NCBI GenBank assembly: GCA_947846985.1 | Contig: CANTUZ010000025.1 | Span: 10,476,100-10,540,099, forward strand | From: Fratercula arctica | Taxonomy: Eukaryota; Chordata; Aves; Charadriiformes; Alcidae | Reading direction: 5' to 3' | Length of the DNA: 64,000 nt | In this document: positions 46,280 to 56,773 of the stretch, piece by piece | Layout of the letters: each line of letters opens with the position of its first letter | Numbering within the stretch: position 1 is the stretch's first letter | The notes under the pieces: generated by a model | Database searches by the model: none | Told to the model about the DNA's origin: nothing | What the model saw: only the letters and a program-made list of their open reading frames with translations | Position numbers and translations under genes: made by a program

Positions 46280-47010
46280 TTGTGGCAGTGGTCCAATATA
46301 GTCAATTTGCCAGGCCTTGCCATATCGAAAACCCAGGCACCGCCCTCTATTCCAGGGAGACTTAACATTCACATTTTGCATTCATGGGTGACCTGTGTGA
46401 TGGCCTTCATGGTCAGGTCCACCCCTCAAGCACGAGCCCATCTGTATGTTGCATCTCTCCCTAGATGTACCAATGTTTCAGGACCCACTAAGCTACAAAT
46501 AACTCACCCTTACACTCCCAGTGCAGGTCCACCTGAACCACTTCAATTTTGACAGCCTTGTCTACCTGTTCATTGTTTCGATGTTCTTAAGTGGCGCAGT
46601 TCTTGGGCATGTGAGCATCTACATGACGTACCTTTATAATGATGTCCTACCTGGGTGGCAATGTCCTGCCACAATCAAGCTGCTCAGATGGGTTTACCCC
46701 TGTGCTGCCAATTGGTCTTCTGCTGCTGCTGTAAGCCACCCCCATAAGGCATTTGCCACCATCCATGTGTCAGTATATAGAGAGAGTACTGGCCACTTTT
46801 CTCATCAGCAATCTCTAGGGCTAGTTGGATGGATTTCACTTCCACAAACTGACTCGATTCACCTTCTCCTTCAATGGTTTCAACAACTTGTTGTGTGGGA
46901 CTCCACACAGCTGCTTTCCACTTCTGATGGTTTCCTACAACACGACGGGATCCATCAGTAAACAGAGCATGGCACTGGCAAAAAAAGACAAGAAAAATTG
47001 AAGCAGACAC
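46280..47010 (-). pseudogene. pol: ERVL pol remnant F: RNase H to integrase zinc motif
   Basis: Minus strand. 47010-46684 is open and carries RNase H (ALFTDGSRRVVG; QFVEVKSIQLALEIA), followed by a decayed integrase N-terminal region. It stops at the start of the integrase core (ATTGACTATATT), where the L3 LTR is inserted. Several stops; older than copies A, C and D. Confidence 0.75.
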
Positions 47011-47029
47011 CCCCGTGCCAGGCCCAAAT

Positions 47030-47397
47030 CACAAACCTGACTGCCCCCACTCAAGCTCTGTCCTTGTACCAGCTGCACCAGGGGAGAGTGTGAATGCAGT
47101 CCCCCATTACCACAAATTATGCAGTCAAGTTTCCCATATTTGGGGAAATTGCAGGGGTCAGCACACCTGGAGTGCAGGGGATGAGCCTCATCCTGGGAAA
47201 ACCACCCGCCTGCTTAAGGCAGTTAAGGAAAGTACAAATTCTAGGTGCTCACTTTCAGCAAAAGCCGGAATTAATATGCCAGTTGCTAGTAAAATGACTT
47301 AAATGAAGTTTAGCAGGTAGAAACCAGAGGAGAGCCAGGATCATAAAATCAGCCAGCCATTCTGGGATGAGGTTAACTTTCTTTGTAACAGTCTATA
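47030..47397 (+). other. Unassigned; possibly ERVL 3' internal tail
   Basis: No clear homology. A short frame ends with LILGK near 47185-47200, reminiscent of the DLILGE end of ERVL pol, and an L2-type LTR starts about 200 bp later, which fits the pol-to-LTR spacing of copy D. Weak evidence only. Confidence 0.25.
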
Positions 47398-47821
47398 TGG
47401 TGCTGGTTTTTTGGATTTGTGGCTAAAACAGTGTTGATAACACAGCAATTTTCTGGGTATTGCTGAACAATGCTTGCACAGCTTCAAAGCTTTCTCTTTT
47501 TCCAACTCTGCCCCTGTAGCGAGTAGGCTCGGGTTGCATAAGAGGTTGGGAGGGGAAACAGCTGGGACAGCCGACCTGAATTGATCAAAAGGATATTCCA
47601 TAGAATATAACATCACGCTCAGCAATAAAACTGGAGGTTAGTCTTTCCAAGGTAATCATTGCTTAGAGACTGACTTGACATCTGTCTGCTGGTGGGAGGG
47701 GGTGAGCCTTTGCTTTTGCTCTTCCTTTTCTTCCTTCCCCAGCTTTCCTGCTGTGGGAGGGGAGTGACTGAGCAGCTGTTTGGGTGCTTGGTTGATGGCC
47801 AGGGTCAACTCAGAACAGACA
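47398..47821 (+). mobile_element. Diverged L2-type ERVL LTR
   Basis: Starts TGGTGCTGGTTTTTTGG. It shares with 18572-19165 the AAACAGTGTTGAT, TTGGGAGGGGA and GGGACAGCYGACC themes and an AATAAAAC site near 47625, and ends near GGTCAACTCAGAACAGACA. The boundaries are approximate and no target duplication is seen. Confidence 0.65.
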
Positions 47822-48449
47822 TTAAATACATATACCATCCTATGTTATTTTCCTGTGTAAGCAATTGCTGCAGTGGCTGTATAGAAGTTACACAACTGCC
47901 AATTCATAAACAAGTTGGTCTGCACACAATACTGTATGAGAGTAGAGGTGTTATATAAAATAATCTCTCTGTTAAAATATTGTTCACATTAAGGGAAACA
48001 TTTAGGAGAACCATTCTTATGCATTGTTTTTACTTGTACGCTGTTTTCAGTGCAGCCAAAATTTTCTTTAACTCTTCAAGCTAAAATGGGCAACTTTTCA
48101 GTTCTTGTTTTTTTCTCTTGATCTGTAATGTGACTAATTTCCCCTGCCACTCCCTGTCCCCAAGTCTCAGATCATTTAGTTTTTGGCTTCTTAGCTGAGG
48201 CTGCTAATAAGTTGGCCAGTTAATTCAGTCATTTGGTATCACTTATGATATAGGAACCACACTTAGACCATGAAGTCATTTCATACAACCACTGAATAGC
48301 TGCCACCTGGTAGTAATATTCAATCATTACCAACATGGCTTACTTGAAATTGAAAAGCCAAAGTTATTTTTTCTTGGCAATTGTTTAAAAGCTGCAATGA
48401 CCAAAATAAAAAGTTTAATAAAAATTAATATTAAATATTTTTAAATGTA
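47822..48449. other. Intergenic DNA, nothing recognised
   Basis: AT-rich, no gene or repeat recognised. Confidence 0.5.
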
Positions 48450-48455
48450 TATTAT

Positions 48456-48828
48456 TGTTGACGCGGAAGGCTCGAGCAATAACATGCAGACCAATGTGAT
48501 CAGGTTAATGCCACTTTATTCAACCTAAGTGTTACATTTATAGTATTATGATTTCTGTTCACGCGCTCTAACTCCTACTAATTGGCTGCATGTTATCCTC
48601 ACGAGCTGTCCACGCGCTTAATTCTTTCTTGTCATTGGTCGACCTTTCTTGACGTATGATGTTTTCAATTCCTTTGTTACACTTCTTTCTGGTCAGCACC
48701 TCCTTATCTCATGTCCGACAGTAACCTTTCTTAAACTCATGTCAAGGCAGGCCTACACAGCTGCTACCAACTCCTCAGTGCTTGGAGTGTTCATAGGGTG
48801 ACCTCGTTGTATTAGAAATCCTTCCACA
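48456..48828 (-). mobile_element. Solo LTR, class II-like, with 6-bp target duplication
   Basis: 373-bp minus-strand LTR from TGTGGAAGGATTTC to CGCGTCAACA. AATAAA lies on the minus strand near 48515-48525. Target duplications TATTAT lie at 48450-48455 and 48829-48834. A 6-bp duplication is common in class II ERVs. Confidence 0.8.
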
Positions 48829-49036
48829 TATTATTACTATAGATTGCTGTTGAAATGTTACCCTGATATTATTTTTACAAAATCAACACTTTCCACAGGG
48901 AAATATCAGTTTTGGGGAAAAAAACAACAACAACCAAAACCCAAAATGCAAATTCAAAATAACTCCCTAGATGCTCTCAGAAACCTCTTCCTAATTTCAT
49001 CCTGCAAGTACAAAATGAAGTCATTGAAAGTCTAAT

Positions 49037-49367
49037 TGTCCTGGTTCCAGCGGGGACAGGGTTAAGTATTCCATGCCATGTGAGCCACGCCCACCCTGAG
49101 ATTAAAAGGAGGGGAGGGGGCAGAAAGTTGGGTTTGGAGTGGGCTGGTGTGTCCTGGGTCTGGAGTGGAGGTTCCGAAATCGCGTCTGTATATTCCTCTG
49201 TCGGTGTTATTGTTTTCTTGTTCCCTTTGCTGTTCTGTTAAACTGCCTTTGTCTCAACCCAAGAGTTTTGCCTTTTTCTTTTGATCCTTCCCGTACCGGG
49301 AAGCGCTGGGTGAGCGACACATGGTTCTTTGTTGCCATCTGAGGCCAAACCACGACAGTCCTTTTTG
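49037..49367 (+). repeat. Copy C 5' LTR
   Basis: 331 bp, colinear with the copy D LTR but with a shortened GC-rich block and a shorter GTT run. Confidence 0.9.
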
Positions 49368-49375
49368 GCGCCCAA

Positions 49376-49393
49376 CGTGGGGCTCGAAGGGTT
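49376..49393 (+). promoter_or_regulatory. Primer binding site, tRNA-Lys1,2 type
   Basis: TGGCGCCCAACGTGGGGC, again 8 nt (GTCCTTTT) after the LTR end. Confidence 0.9.
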
Positions 49394-49462
49394 GAGATAA
49401 TGACAGAATCCAACTAGAGCTTGAAAAAAATGAATTTGTTAGGTAAATAGTCACCAGTCACT

Positions 49463-51349
49463 ATGTTGCTTAGTTTGTTCTCATGGCTGTGTTATGTAAA
49501 CTCCTATGTGTCTTATGCACTCCCTGTGATGATATTTGTTACTTCTGGGAGGGGGATGAGGATTATCATTTTACTGTCCTGTGCAATATCGGCTTATGAT
49601 ATGATAACATCACTTGTTAGACGGTTATTTTGGGGTGTTCATGTGGTATTGCTGTCCTGTCCGTACATTGGGCACCACCTCTCAGAATTCATTAATAATT
49701 ACACCCAGTCTATGGGGGAAACAGGGGGGGACACTTTCCCCAGCTCTTTTGCCTCCCTTTTCTCCTTCGGGTCAGGTATAACAGCTTTTGAGAATTTTGA
49801 ATATCCTTGGGATGCTCAAACCAGCATGTTCCTAGTGTTATGTCTGCTGAATATGTTCCAGGTTTCGCTTAGGGTTAAACGACTATTTAAGACTACCACC
49901 CAGAGATCTGCTCCAAGGCTGGACAGTCAGGGGTGGCATGGCATATGGGAGAACATGGGCAGGTACTTAGAGAACTTCTCACCTCCAATGGTCTGGGACT
50001 TCACCCCTGAACAATTACAGGACCCTGATAGAGTAGTAGAATATCTGAAGGGAAAATACTGTGGCTATTCCAGAGAGGCACAACTCACCGCACTGTCCTG
50101 GGCCCTGGCCAGTATCTACCAGGCACTGCTCAGTGCTATGCAGCACCCTCAGGAGAAAGAGACAGAGACCAGACCAGCAGACACTGCGGCCCCTGTGGCA
50201 GGCGCTGCGGCCGCCGCAACCCCTGCGGCAGGCGCTGCTGCTGAACCAGGGAACCAACACGTGCCAGTATCCGTTGCCCCCATACAAAAGAAGAAGTACA
50301 CAAAGAAATCAGTTCGCATAGTAAGACATGACGATGAACCAGGGCCATCACAAGGACAGGAGGAAGAGGCAGAACCAGAGATAACTACCCGATCCCTATC
50401 CCTGAGTGAGCTGCGGGATATGCGAAAAGATTTTAGCCGACTTTCAGGCGAGCACATTGTCACCTGGCTGCTTCGGTGTTGGGATAACGGGGCCAGTAGC
50501 CTGGAATTAGAGGGTAGGGAAGCCAGGCAGTTGGGATCCCTGTCTAGGGAAGGCGGCATTGACAAGGCAATTGGAAAGAAGACCCAAGCCCTCAGCCTCT
50601 GGAAGCGACTCCTGTCAGGCGTGAGGGAGAGGTACCCCTTCAGTGAAGATGTATGTCAACCAAGCAAGTGGACCACCATGGAAAGAGGTATCCAGTACCT
50701 GAGAGAATTAGCCGTGCGGGAGATGATTTATTATGACTTGGACAACACAGACTTACCCATGGACCCTGATGAGGTGCAATGCAGAAGGCCCATGTGGCGG
50801 AAGCTTGTATGGAGTGCACCATCGTCATATGCTGGCTCACTGGCAGTAATGGAATGGAAAGGTGAAGAGGGACCAACAGTGGATGAGGTGGCTGGCCAGC
50901 TCCAGCTATATGAAGAAAGCCTCTCTTCCCCCCTTGTCTCAGCTGTGGAGAAACTGTCCCGGAAGGTTCAGCAACTTGAAGAGAATATGTCCTACTCCCC
51001 ACCTGTACGGGCCAGCATCTCAGCTATCAGGAGCAGGCATTTCCCCACTCAAGAGAGAGAGTACAAAGGGTACACACCACGAGGCACCCTGTGGTTCTAC
51101 CTGCGTGACCATGGAGAGGACATGAGGAAGTGGGATGGACAACCTACTTGGATCCTGCGGACACGGGTACAGGAGTTGCAAGGAAGGACAACCACAAAAG
51201 GAGATCCCTCCAGGAAAAGTGCCGCCCCAGTTTCCAGTGGGCAGTTCCCCAGACAGAGCAGAAGGCCTGATCTTGCTTCTGATCCTCTTGAAGGAACCTC
51301 CAAGTCATTTCTGCAAGAAGTGAGTACCGGATACCCTGACAAGTATTAG
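49463..51349 (+). CDS. gag: ERVL gag, copy C (open)
   Basis: 628 codons, fully open from ATG 49463 to TAG 51347-51349, 69 nt after the primer site. It is the structural polyprotein of an ERVL-type element. The order is hydrophobic N-terminus (three to four membrane-like stretches within residues 2-135), a very short Ala/Pro linker where copies A and D carry the decapeptide repeat, a basic patch KKKYTKKSVR, a long helical part, and the conserved block TPRGTLWFYLRDHGEDMR. No CCHC knuckle is visible. Pol follows in the same frame. Intact although its pol is dead. Confidence 0.85.
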   Translation: MLLSLFSWLCYVNSYVSYALPVMIFVTSGRGMRIIILLSCAISAYDMITSLVRRLFWGVHVVLLSCPYIGHHLSEFINNYTQSMGETGGDTFPSSFASLFSFGSGITAFENFEYPWDAQTSMFLVLCLLNMFQVSLRVKRLFKTTTQRSAPRLDSQGWHGIWENMGRYLENFSPPMVWDFTPEQLQDPDRVVEYLKGKYCGYSREAQLTALSWALASIYQALLSAMQHPQEKETETRPADTAAPVAGAAAAATPAAGAAAEPGNQHVPVSVAPIQKKKYTKKSVRIVRHDDEPGPSQGQEEEAEPEITTRSLSLSELRDMRKDFSRLSGEHIVTWLLRCWDNGASSLELEGREARQLGSLSREGGIDKAIGKKTQALSLWKRLLSGVRERYPFSEDVCQPSKWTTMERGIQYLRELAVREMIYYDLDNTDLPMDPDEVQCRRPMWRKLVWSAPSSYAGSLAVMEWKGEEGPTVDEVAGQLQLYEESLSSPLVSAVEKLSRKVQQLEENMSYSPPVRASISAIRSRHFPTQEREYKGYTPRGTLWFYLRDHGEDMRKWDGQPTWILRTRVQELQGRTTTKGDPSRKSAAPVSSGQFPRQSRRPDLASDPLEGTSKSFLQEVSTGYPDKY

Positions 51350-54051
51350 AGGGGCCCTGCCTCCAGCCAGGTGGAGGAAAGGGACAACCGGGTTTATTGG
51401 ACAGTGTGGATTCGATGGCCTGGCACATCAGACCCACGGGAGTATAAGGCTCTAGTGGACACGGGAGCACAGTGCACTCTAATACCATCAAGCTATAGAA
51501 GGGCAGAACCCATTTGTATTTCTGGGGTCACAGGGGGATCCCAAGAGATGACTGTACTGGAGGCTGAAGTGAGCCTAACTGGGAATGAGTGGCAAAAGCA
51601 TTCCATTGTGACTGGCCCAGATGCTCCATGCATCCTTGGTATAGATTACCTCAGGAGAGGGTATTTTAAGGACCCAAAGGGGTATCGGTGGGCCTTTGGC
51701 ATAGCTGCCTTGGAGACGGAGGAAGTTAAACAGTTGTCTACCTTGCCTGGTCTCTTGGAGACCCCTTCTGTTGTGGGGTTGTTGAGGGTCGAAGAACAGC
51801 AGGTGCCGATTGCTACCACAACGGTGCATCGGCGGCAATATCACACTAACCGAGACTCTCTGATTCCCATCCATAAGCTGATTCGTCAACTAGAGGTTCA
51901 AGGAGTGATTAGCAAGACTCACTCGCCCTTTAACAGTCCCATATGGCCGGTGCGAAAAATCTAATGGAGAGTGGAGGCTAACTGTAGACTATCGTGGCCT
52001 GAATGAAGTCACGCCACCGCTGAGCGCTGCCGGGATGGACATGCTAGAACTCCAGTATGAACTGGAGTCCAAGGCAGCCAAGTGGTATGCCACGATTGAT
52101 ATAGCTAATGCATTCTTCTCAATCCCTTTGGCAGCAGAGTGCAGGCCACAGTTTGCTTTCACTTGGAGGGGCATCCAGTACACCTGGAATCGACTGCCCC
52201 AGGGGTGGAAACACAGCCCCACCATTTGCCATGGACTGATCCAGACTGCACTGGAACAGGGTGAAGCCCCAGAACATCTGCAGTACATTGATGACATCAT
52301 TGTATGGGGAAACACAGCCGAAGAAGTTTTTGAGAAAGGGGATAAAATAGTCCGAATCCTTCTGAAAGCTGGTTTTGCCATAAAACGAAGTAAGGTCAAG
52401 GGACCTGCACAGGAGATCCAGTTCTTAGGAATAAAATGGCAAGATGGACGCCGCCAGATCCCAATGGATGTGATCAACAAAATAGCAGCTATGTCTCCAC
52501 CAACTAGCAAAAAGGAAACACAAGCTTTCTTAGGCATTGTGGGTTTTTGGAGGATGCATATTCCAGATTACAGTCTGATTGTAAGCCCTCTGTATCGAGT
52601 AACCCGGAAGAAGAATGATTTTAAATGGGGTCCTGAGCAACGACAAGCTTTTGAACAAATCAAACAGGAAATAGTCCATGCAGTGGCCCTGGGGCCAGTC
52701 CGGGCAGGACAAGATGTTAAAAATGTGCTCTACACCACAGCAGGGGAGAATGGCCCTACCTGGAGCCTCTGGCAGAAAGCACCAGGGGAGACCCGAGGTC
52801 GACCCCTAGGGTTTTGGAGTCGGGGATACAGAGGATCCGAAGCCCGCTACACTCCAACAGAAAAGGAGATCTTGGCAGCATATGAAGGGTTTCGAGCTGC
52901 TTCGGAGGTGGTTGGTACAGAAGCGCAGCTCCTCTTAGCACCTCGACTGCCGGTGCTGGGTTGGATGTTCAAAGAAAGGGTCCCCACCACACATCATGCA
53001 ACTGATGCCACATGGAGTAAGTGGATTGCACTGATCACAGAGCGAACTCGAATGGGAAACCCCAGTCGCCTAGGAATTCTGGAAGTGATCATGGACTGGC
53101 CAGAAGGCAAGGATTTTGGAATGTCACCAGAGGAGGAGGTGACGCGTGCGGAAGAGGCCCCACCATATAATAAATTGCCAGAAAATGAGAAGAAATATGC
53201 CCTGTTCACTGCTGGGTCCTGCCGGATTGTGGGAAAGCATCGAAAGTGGAAGGTGGAAGGCTGCTGTGTGGAGTCCTACACGACAAGTTGCAGAAGCCAG
53301 TGAAGGACAAGGTGAATCGAGCCAGTTTGCAGAGGTGAAAGCCATTCAGCTGGCTTTGGACATCGCCGAGCGAGAAAGATGGCCAGTACTTTATCTCTAC
53401 ACTGACTCATGGATGGTGGCCAATGCTCTGTGGGGGTGGTTACAGCAGTGGAAGCAGGGCAACTGGCAGCGCAGAGGCAAACCCATCTGGGCTGCTGAAC
53501 TATGGCAAGATATTGCTGCCCAGATAGAGAATCTGGTTGTGAAAGTACGCCACGTAGATGCCCATGTACTGAAGAATCGGGCCACGGAGGAACATCAGAA
53601 CAACCAGCAGGTGGATCGGGCTGCTAGGATTGAAGTGGCTCAGGTGGATCTGGATTGGCAACATAAGGGTGAACTATTCATAGCTCGGTGGGCCCATGAG
53701 ACCTCAGGCCATCAAGGAAGAGATGTGACATATAGATGGGCTCGTGACCGAGGGGTGGACTTGACCATGGATACTATTGCACAGGTCATCCATGAATGTG
53801 AGACGTGCTGCAATCAAGCAAGCCAAGCGTTTGAAGCCTCTTTGGTATGGAGGACGATGGTTGAAATATAAATATGGGGAGGCCTGGCAGATTGATTATA
53901 TCACACTGCCACGAACCCGTCAAGGCAAGCGCTATGTGCTCACAATGGTGGAAGCAACCACTGGATGGCTGGAAACATACCCTGTGCCCCATGCCACTGC
54001 CTGGAATACTATCTTGGGCCTTGAAAAGCAAGTCCTGTGGCGACATGGTAC
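51350..54051 (+). pseudogene. pol: ERVL pol, copy C (several breaks, truncated)
   Basis: Protease (VDTGAQC) is open to about 51960. An extra A in the run at about 51955-51959, shared with fragment B, shifts the frame just before the RT core. RT (TIDIANAFFS; YIDDIIVWG) is open again from about 52035. In RNase H the first catalytic Asp is Ala (GCT at 53211-53213). An 8-bp duplication (GTGGAAGG) near 53246-53261 and a base loss near 53805 shift the frame again. The integrase core stops after the first catalytic Asp region, at the inserted LTR. Confidence 0.85.
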
Positions 54052-55226
54052 TGTGGAATTGTTGCGTGGAAAGGGGCAAAGCAGTTTTGGCAGAAGATAA
54101 ACCCCCTTGCGTTCTAACACTCCTCACCGAGGTGGGAGGCTAGGTGCGGCTGGGTTTAAATTCTGAGTGATGCCCAATTCAGCACTATCAGTCCAATCGC
54201 GTTTAATATGTATTAAACTATTACGATTTGGATACACTAATAGTGGACTGCACCTTCAGTCTAGTGGTGCTCATGAACTAGCACGGCCACTCTCAAGTCT
54301 TTGGTCGCGTTCAGTGAGAAACCGAAACGACTAGCTACTTAAACAGTGCAGTTTATTTAAACAACAGCTAGATAGGTTCTTAGGATTGCCGGTGATAAAT
54401 ACACTGTCTGCAAAGCACGTGCAAATAAAAGTATTATTACATATATCAAACGCGCGACAAAGTTATAAACGATACAGCCTGGCTATAAATGTAGGAAAGA
54501 GATTCTCTAGAGAAATTTCTAAGTTTCCTGAGAAAGCACTCAGTGTAATCTAAGTCTTACCCAAAGGCGTCCCTATGGGGGGGAAGAAAGGCTCAGCCCG
54601 TCGACTGATTCCGGAAGTCAGTGATGAAATTCTTTGTGATGGTGTCTTCCCTGAGTATCCCCCTCTCTCGGGCTATTTTTATACTATTTGTTATCTTCAA
54701 GGTGGAGTTTGAGTGACTTTAGTCATAAATACTTTAATTATGATTGGTGTAAAATTCTCTCGCTTCACAATTAAAGGTATAGTTTACAAAAAATTCAGAG
54801 CGCAGACTCAAGAAGGAGTGGTCGCACCTTGGAGGCGGGTAGCCTTTGGGATGGAGGTGTGTTTTGATATTATAATGACATTATAATGAGCAAAGTTCGC
54901 ACAAAGGACAGCATTTCATCAAAATCTGACAAAATGTTGGCTCCGAGTATCGAGCAGGCAGCTAATTGGCAGCTTATCTGTTTCATGGTATCGTCCCATC
55001 CCCGTATCTGCTATACATCACAAGGTAAAGCCGCGGAATAATTGCATCCCGCCCTGTACCTCATGTAGCTTCACAAGCTCCTTATCAGGGAACCGCGGAT
55101 GTTGCATTCTTCCTGCCAGCTGCAGCTGTTTTCTACCTCAGAGGCCTCTTGATTTTATACTTTTCCTTAATGTGTGAACAATGTTGTACTTTTGTATTTT
55201 TTAGCCAATTTAGTAATTATTCCACA
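54052..55226 (-). mobile_element. 3' LTR of an env-bearing ERV (minus strand)
   Basis: About 1175 bp, bounded on the minus strand by TGTGGAAT at 55226 and ATTCCACA at 54052, an 8-bp inverted end. AATAAA lies on the minus strand near 54350-54360. It is inserted into copy C pol between CATGGTAC and what would be CCCAGAG in copy A. Its element runs to higher coordinates beyond the window. Confidence 0.8.
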
Positions 55227-55267
55227 TAATCCACCCCGTGACTACAGTCACTCAAGCTCCACCATGT
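55227..55267 (-). promoter_or_regulatory. Polypurine region before the 3' LTR
   Basis: On the minus strand CACGGGGTGGATTA lies directly before the LTR TG. It resembles AAGGGGTGGATAA before the copy D 3' LTR. Confidence 0.6.
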
Positions 55268-56330
55268 TCAAAACTGATTGGGAATATCACATGTGCTCTT
55301 GTGGTGAGGGTCATCAAGTACAAATACATCTTGTGGAGTGATCAAGCGAGTTAAGCTCTTCATCATAATCCAAAGTTTAACATACAGAGCAATTGTCAAA
55401 GCAAAGCACAATACAGTGAGTACTAGTACAACAACAACAGGATGGAGCATCTTCTTAAAAATTCCTGTAGCTGTTGGCGACCATCCAAAAAGAGTGTCCC
55501 ACCATTCATATCCTCCGTCTTTCTTGACTCTTTCCAGTACTTGGTGTATTTCTTCAACATCATGATGGACAGTAATCAAAGTTCTCTGTCCATTTTATTG
55601 GACCTCTTTCAACAGTCGCTTCAAGTCGTCGTGTTGTAGCAGCTTCTTCACCAATGAGAGATTCATTCCAATAGGGATAGGCAACAAATCTCGGATCAAT
55701 GTATAATTAGAATGTAGCAACTGAAAAGACGTAACAGGAGCTGAATAATCGAAGTCACATCCGACAATGTTAGTAAAGTTACAAACACAAAGATTTGAGT
55801 GATTACTTATATCAACTACTATGTCATCTACGAATACAAGCTTACAGGGAGACCTCATGCAAACGCACCCTTTCCCAATATATACAAGCACAGTTTCTGG
55901 GGTTTCATTGGGATGTATCTCAAAATGACAAACATTTTGGTTGGTGTCAAGACAAATGTCTTGTGCTTTGAGAGTATTACTCTCACAAATGAATCCTTGT
56001 TGGTCTCGTGCAACGCATGCGTCAACCTCAACAGTTTGCCATTTATTCTCATTTTGTTGTGCCCACACTCTATGCTCTATTGGATAGAGTATGGCTCCAT
56101 GGTGATTCAACCCCAGTACGATGATTGGGTATATGGTGTATACCAAAGCATTGCGTATTGTTAAGACAAAAGCTGTGGCCTTGCTCTCAATGGGATCATA
56201 GGTGAAATTAACCAGGTACCACCAGGACTGAAATTTTTTCTCAAATTCAATTGCGTTATCCCATATTACTTTTCGAATTTCGGTGGGCAAGGTGCCTTCT
56301 TCACCTTCCCTTATGATTGCGGCTGTCATA
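55268..56330 (-). pseudogene. env: Env, transmembrane C-terminal part (after ERVL D insertion)
   Basis: Continuation of the env at 62574-64000 once ERVL D is discounted. The open part 56329-55595 has a cysteine-rich ectodomain (CVCMRSPC; CVCNFTNIVGC) and N-glycosylation sites (NFT, NLS, NYT). An in-frame TAA at 55595-55597 is followed in the same frame by the last ~100 codons with a strongly hydrophobic span (VVVVLVLTVLCFALTIALYV) and a short tail ending at 55268, 41 bp before the LTR. No CX6CC motif is seen. The transmembrane subunit is about 450 residues, far longer than the ~200 of gamma-type envs. I do not recognise the family with confidence; foamy-like or another avian endogenous env lineage is possible. 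Confidence 0.65.
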
Positions 56331-56334
56331 GATT
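56331..56334 (+). repeat. Target site duplication GATT, left
   Basis: GATT precedes the copy D 5' LTR and is repeated at 62570-62573 after the 3' LTR. Confidence 0.85.
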
Positions 56335-56670
56335 TGTCCTGGTTCCGGCAGGGACAGGGTTAAGTATTCCATGCCATGTGAGCCGCGCCCACCCTGAGAT
56401 TAAAAGGAGGGAGGGGGCGAGCAGTCGGGTTGGGAGCGGGCTGGCGCGTCCTGGGGCCGGACCGGCGGGGAGCGGCGGTTCCGTATTCGCGTCTGTATAT
56501 TTCTCTGTCGGTGTTATTGTTGTTGTTTTCTTGTTCCCTTTGCTGTTCTGTTAAACTGCCTTTGTCTCAACCCAAGAGTTTTGCCTTTTTCTTTTGATCC
56601 TTCCCGTACCGGGAAGCGCTGGGCGAGCGACACGTGGTTCTTTGTTGCCATCTGAGGCCAAACCACGACA
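56335..56670 (+). repeat. Copy D 5' LTR
   Basis: 336 bp. It differs from the 3' LTR at two C/T positions, both within the GC-rich block (CGCGTCCTGGGG vs CGCGTCCCGGGG; GGACCGG vs GGACTGG). Confidence 0.95.
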
Positions 56671-56678
56671 GTCCTTTT

Positions 56679-56696
56679 TGGCGCCCAACGTGGGGC
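56679..56696 (+). promoter_or_regulatory. Primer binding site, tRNA-Lys1,2 type
   Basis: TGGCGCCCAACGTGGGGC, 8 nt after the LTR end. Confidence 0.95.
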
Positions 56697-56773
56697 TCGA
56701 AGGGTTGAGACAACGACAGAATCTAACTAGAGCTTGAAAAAACGAATTTGTTAGGTAAATAGTCACGGTCACT

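Larger units (their letters stand above)
49037..54051 (+). mobile_element. ERVL-type provirus, copy C (cut in integrase)
   Basis: 5' LTR, primer site, intact gag, damaged pol, then abrupt end at 54051 within the integrase core where a minus-strand ERV LTR begins. The rest of integrase and the 3' LTR are expected beyond position 64000. It groups with fragment B by shared changes. Confidence 0.9.

Noticed and set aside
55799..56164. Plus-strand frame of 121 codons within the env region
   Set aside because: Overlaps the clear minus-strand env frame with its Cys and glycosylation pattern.
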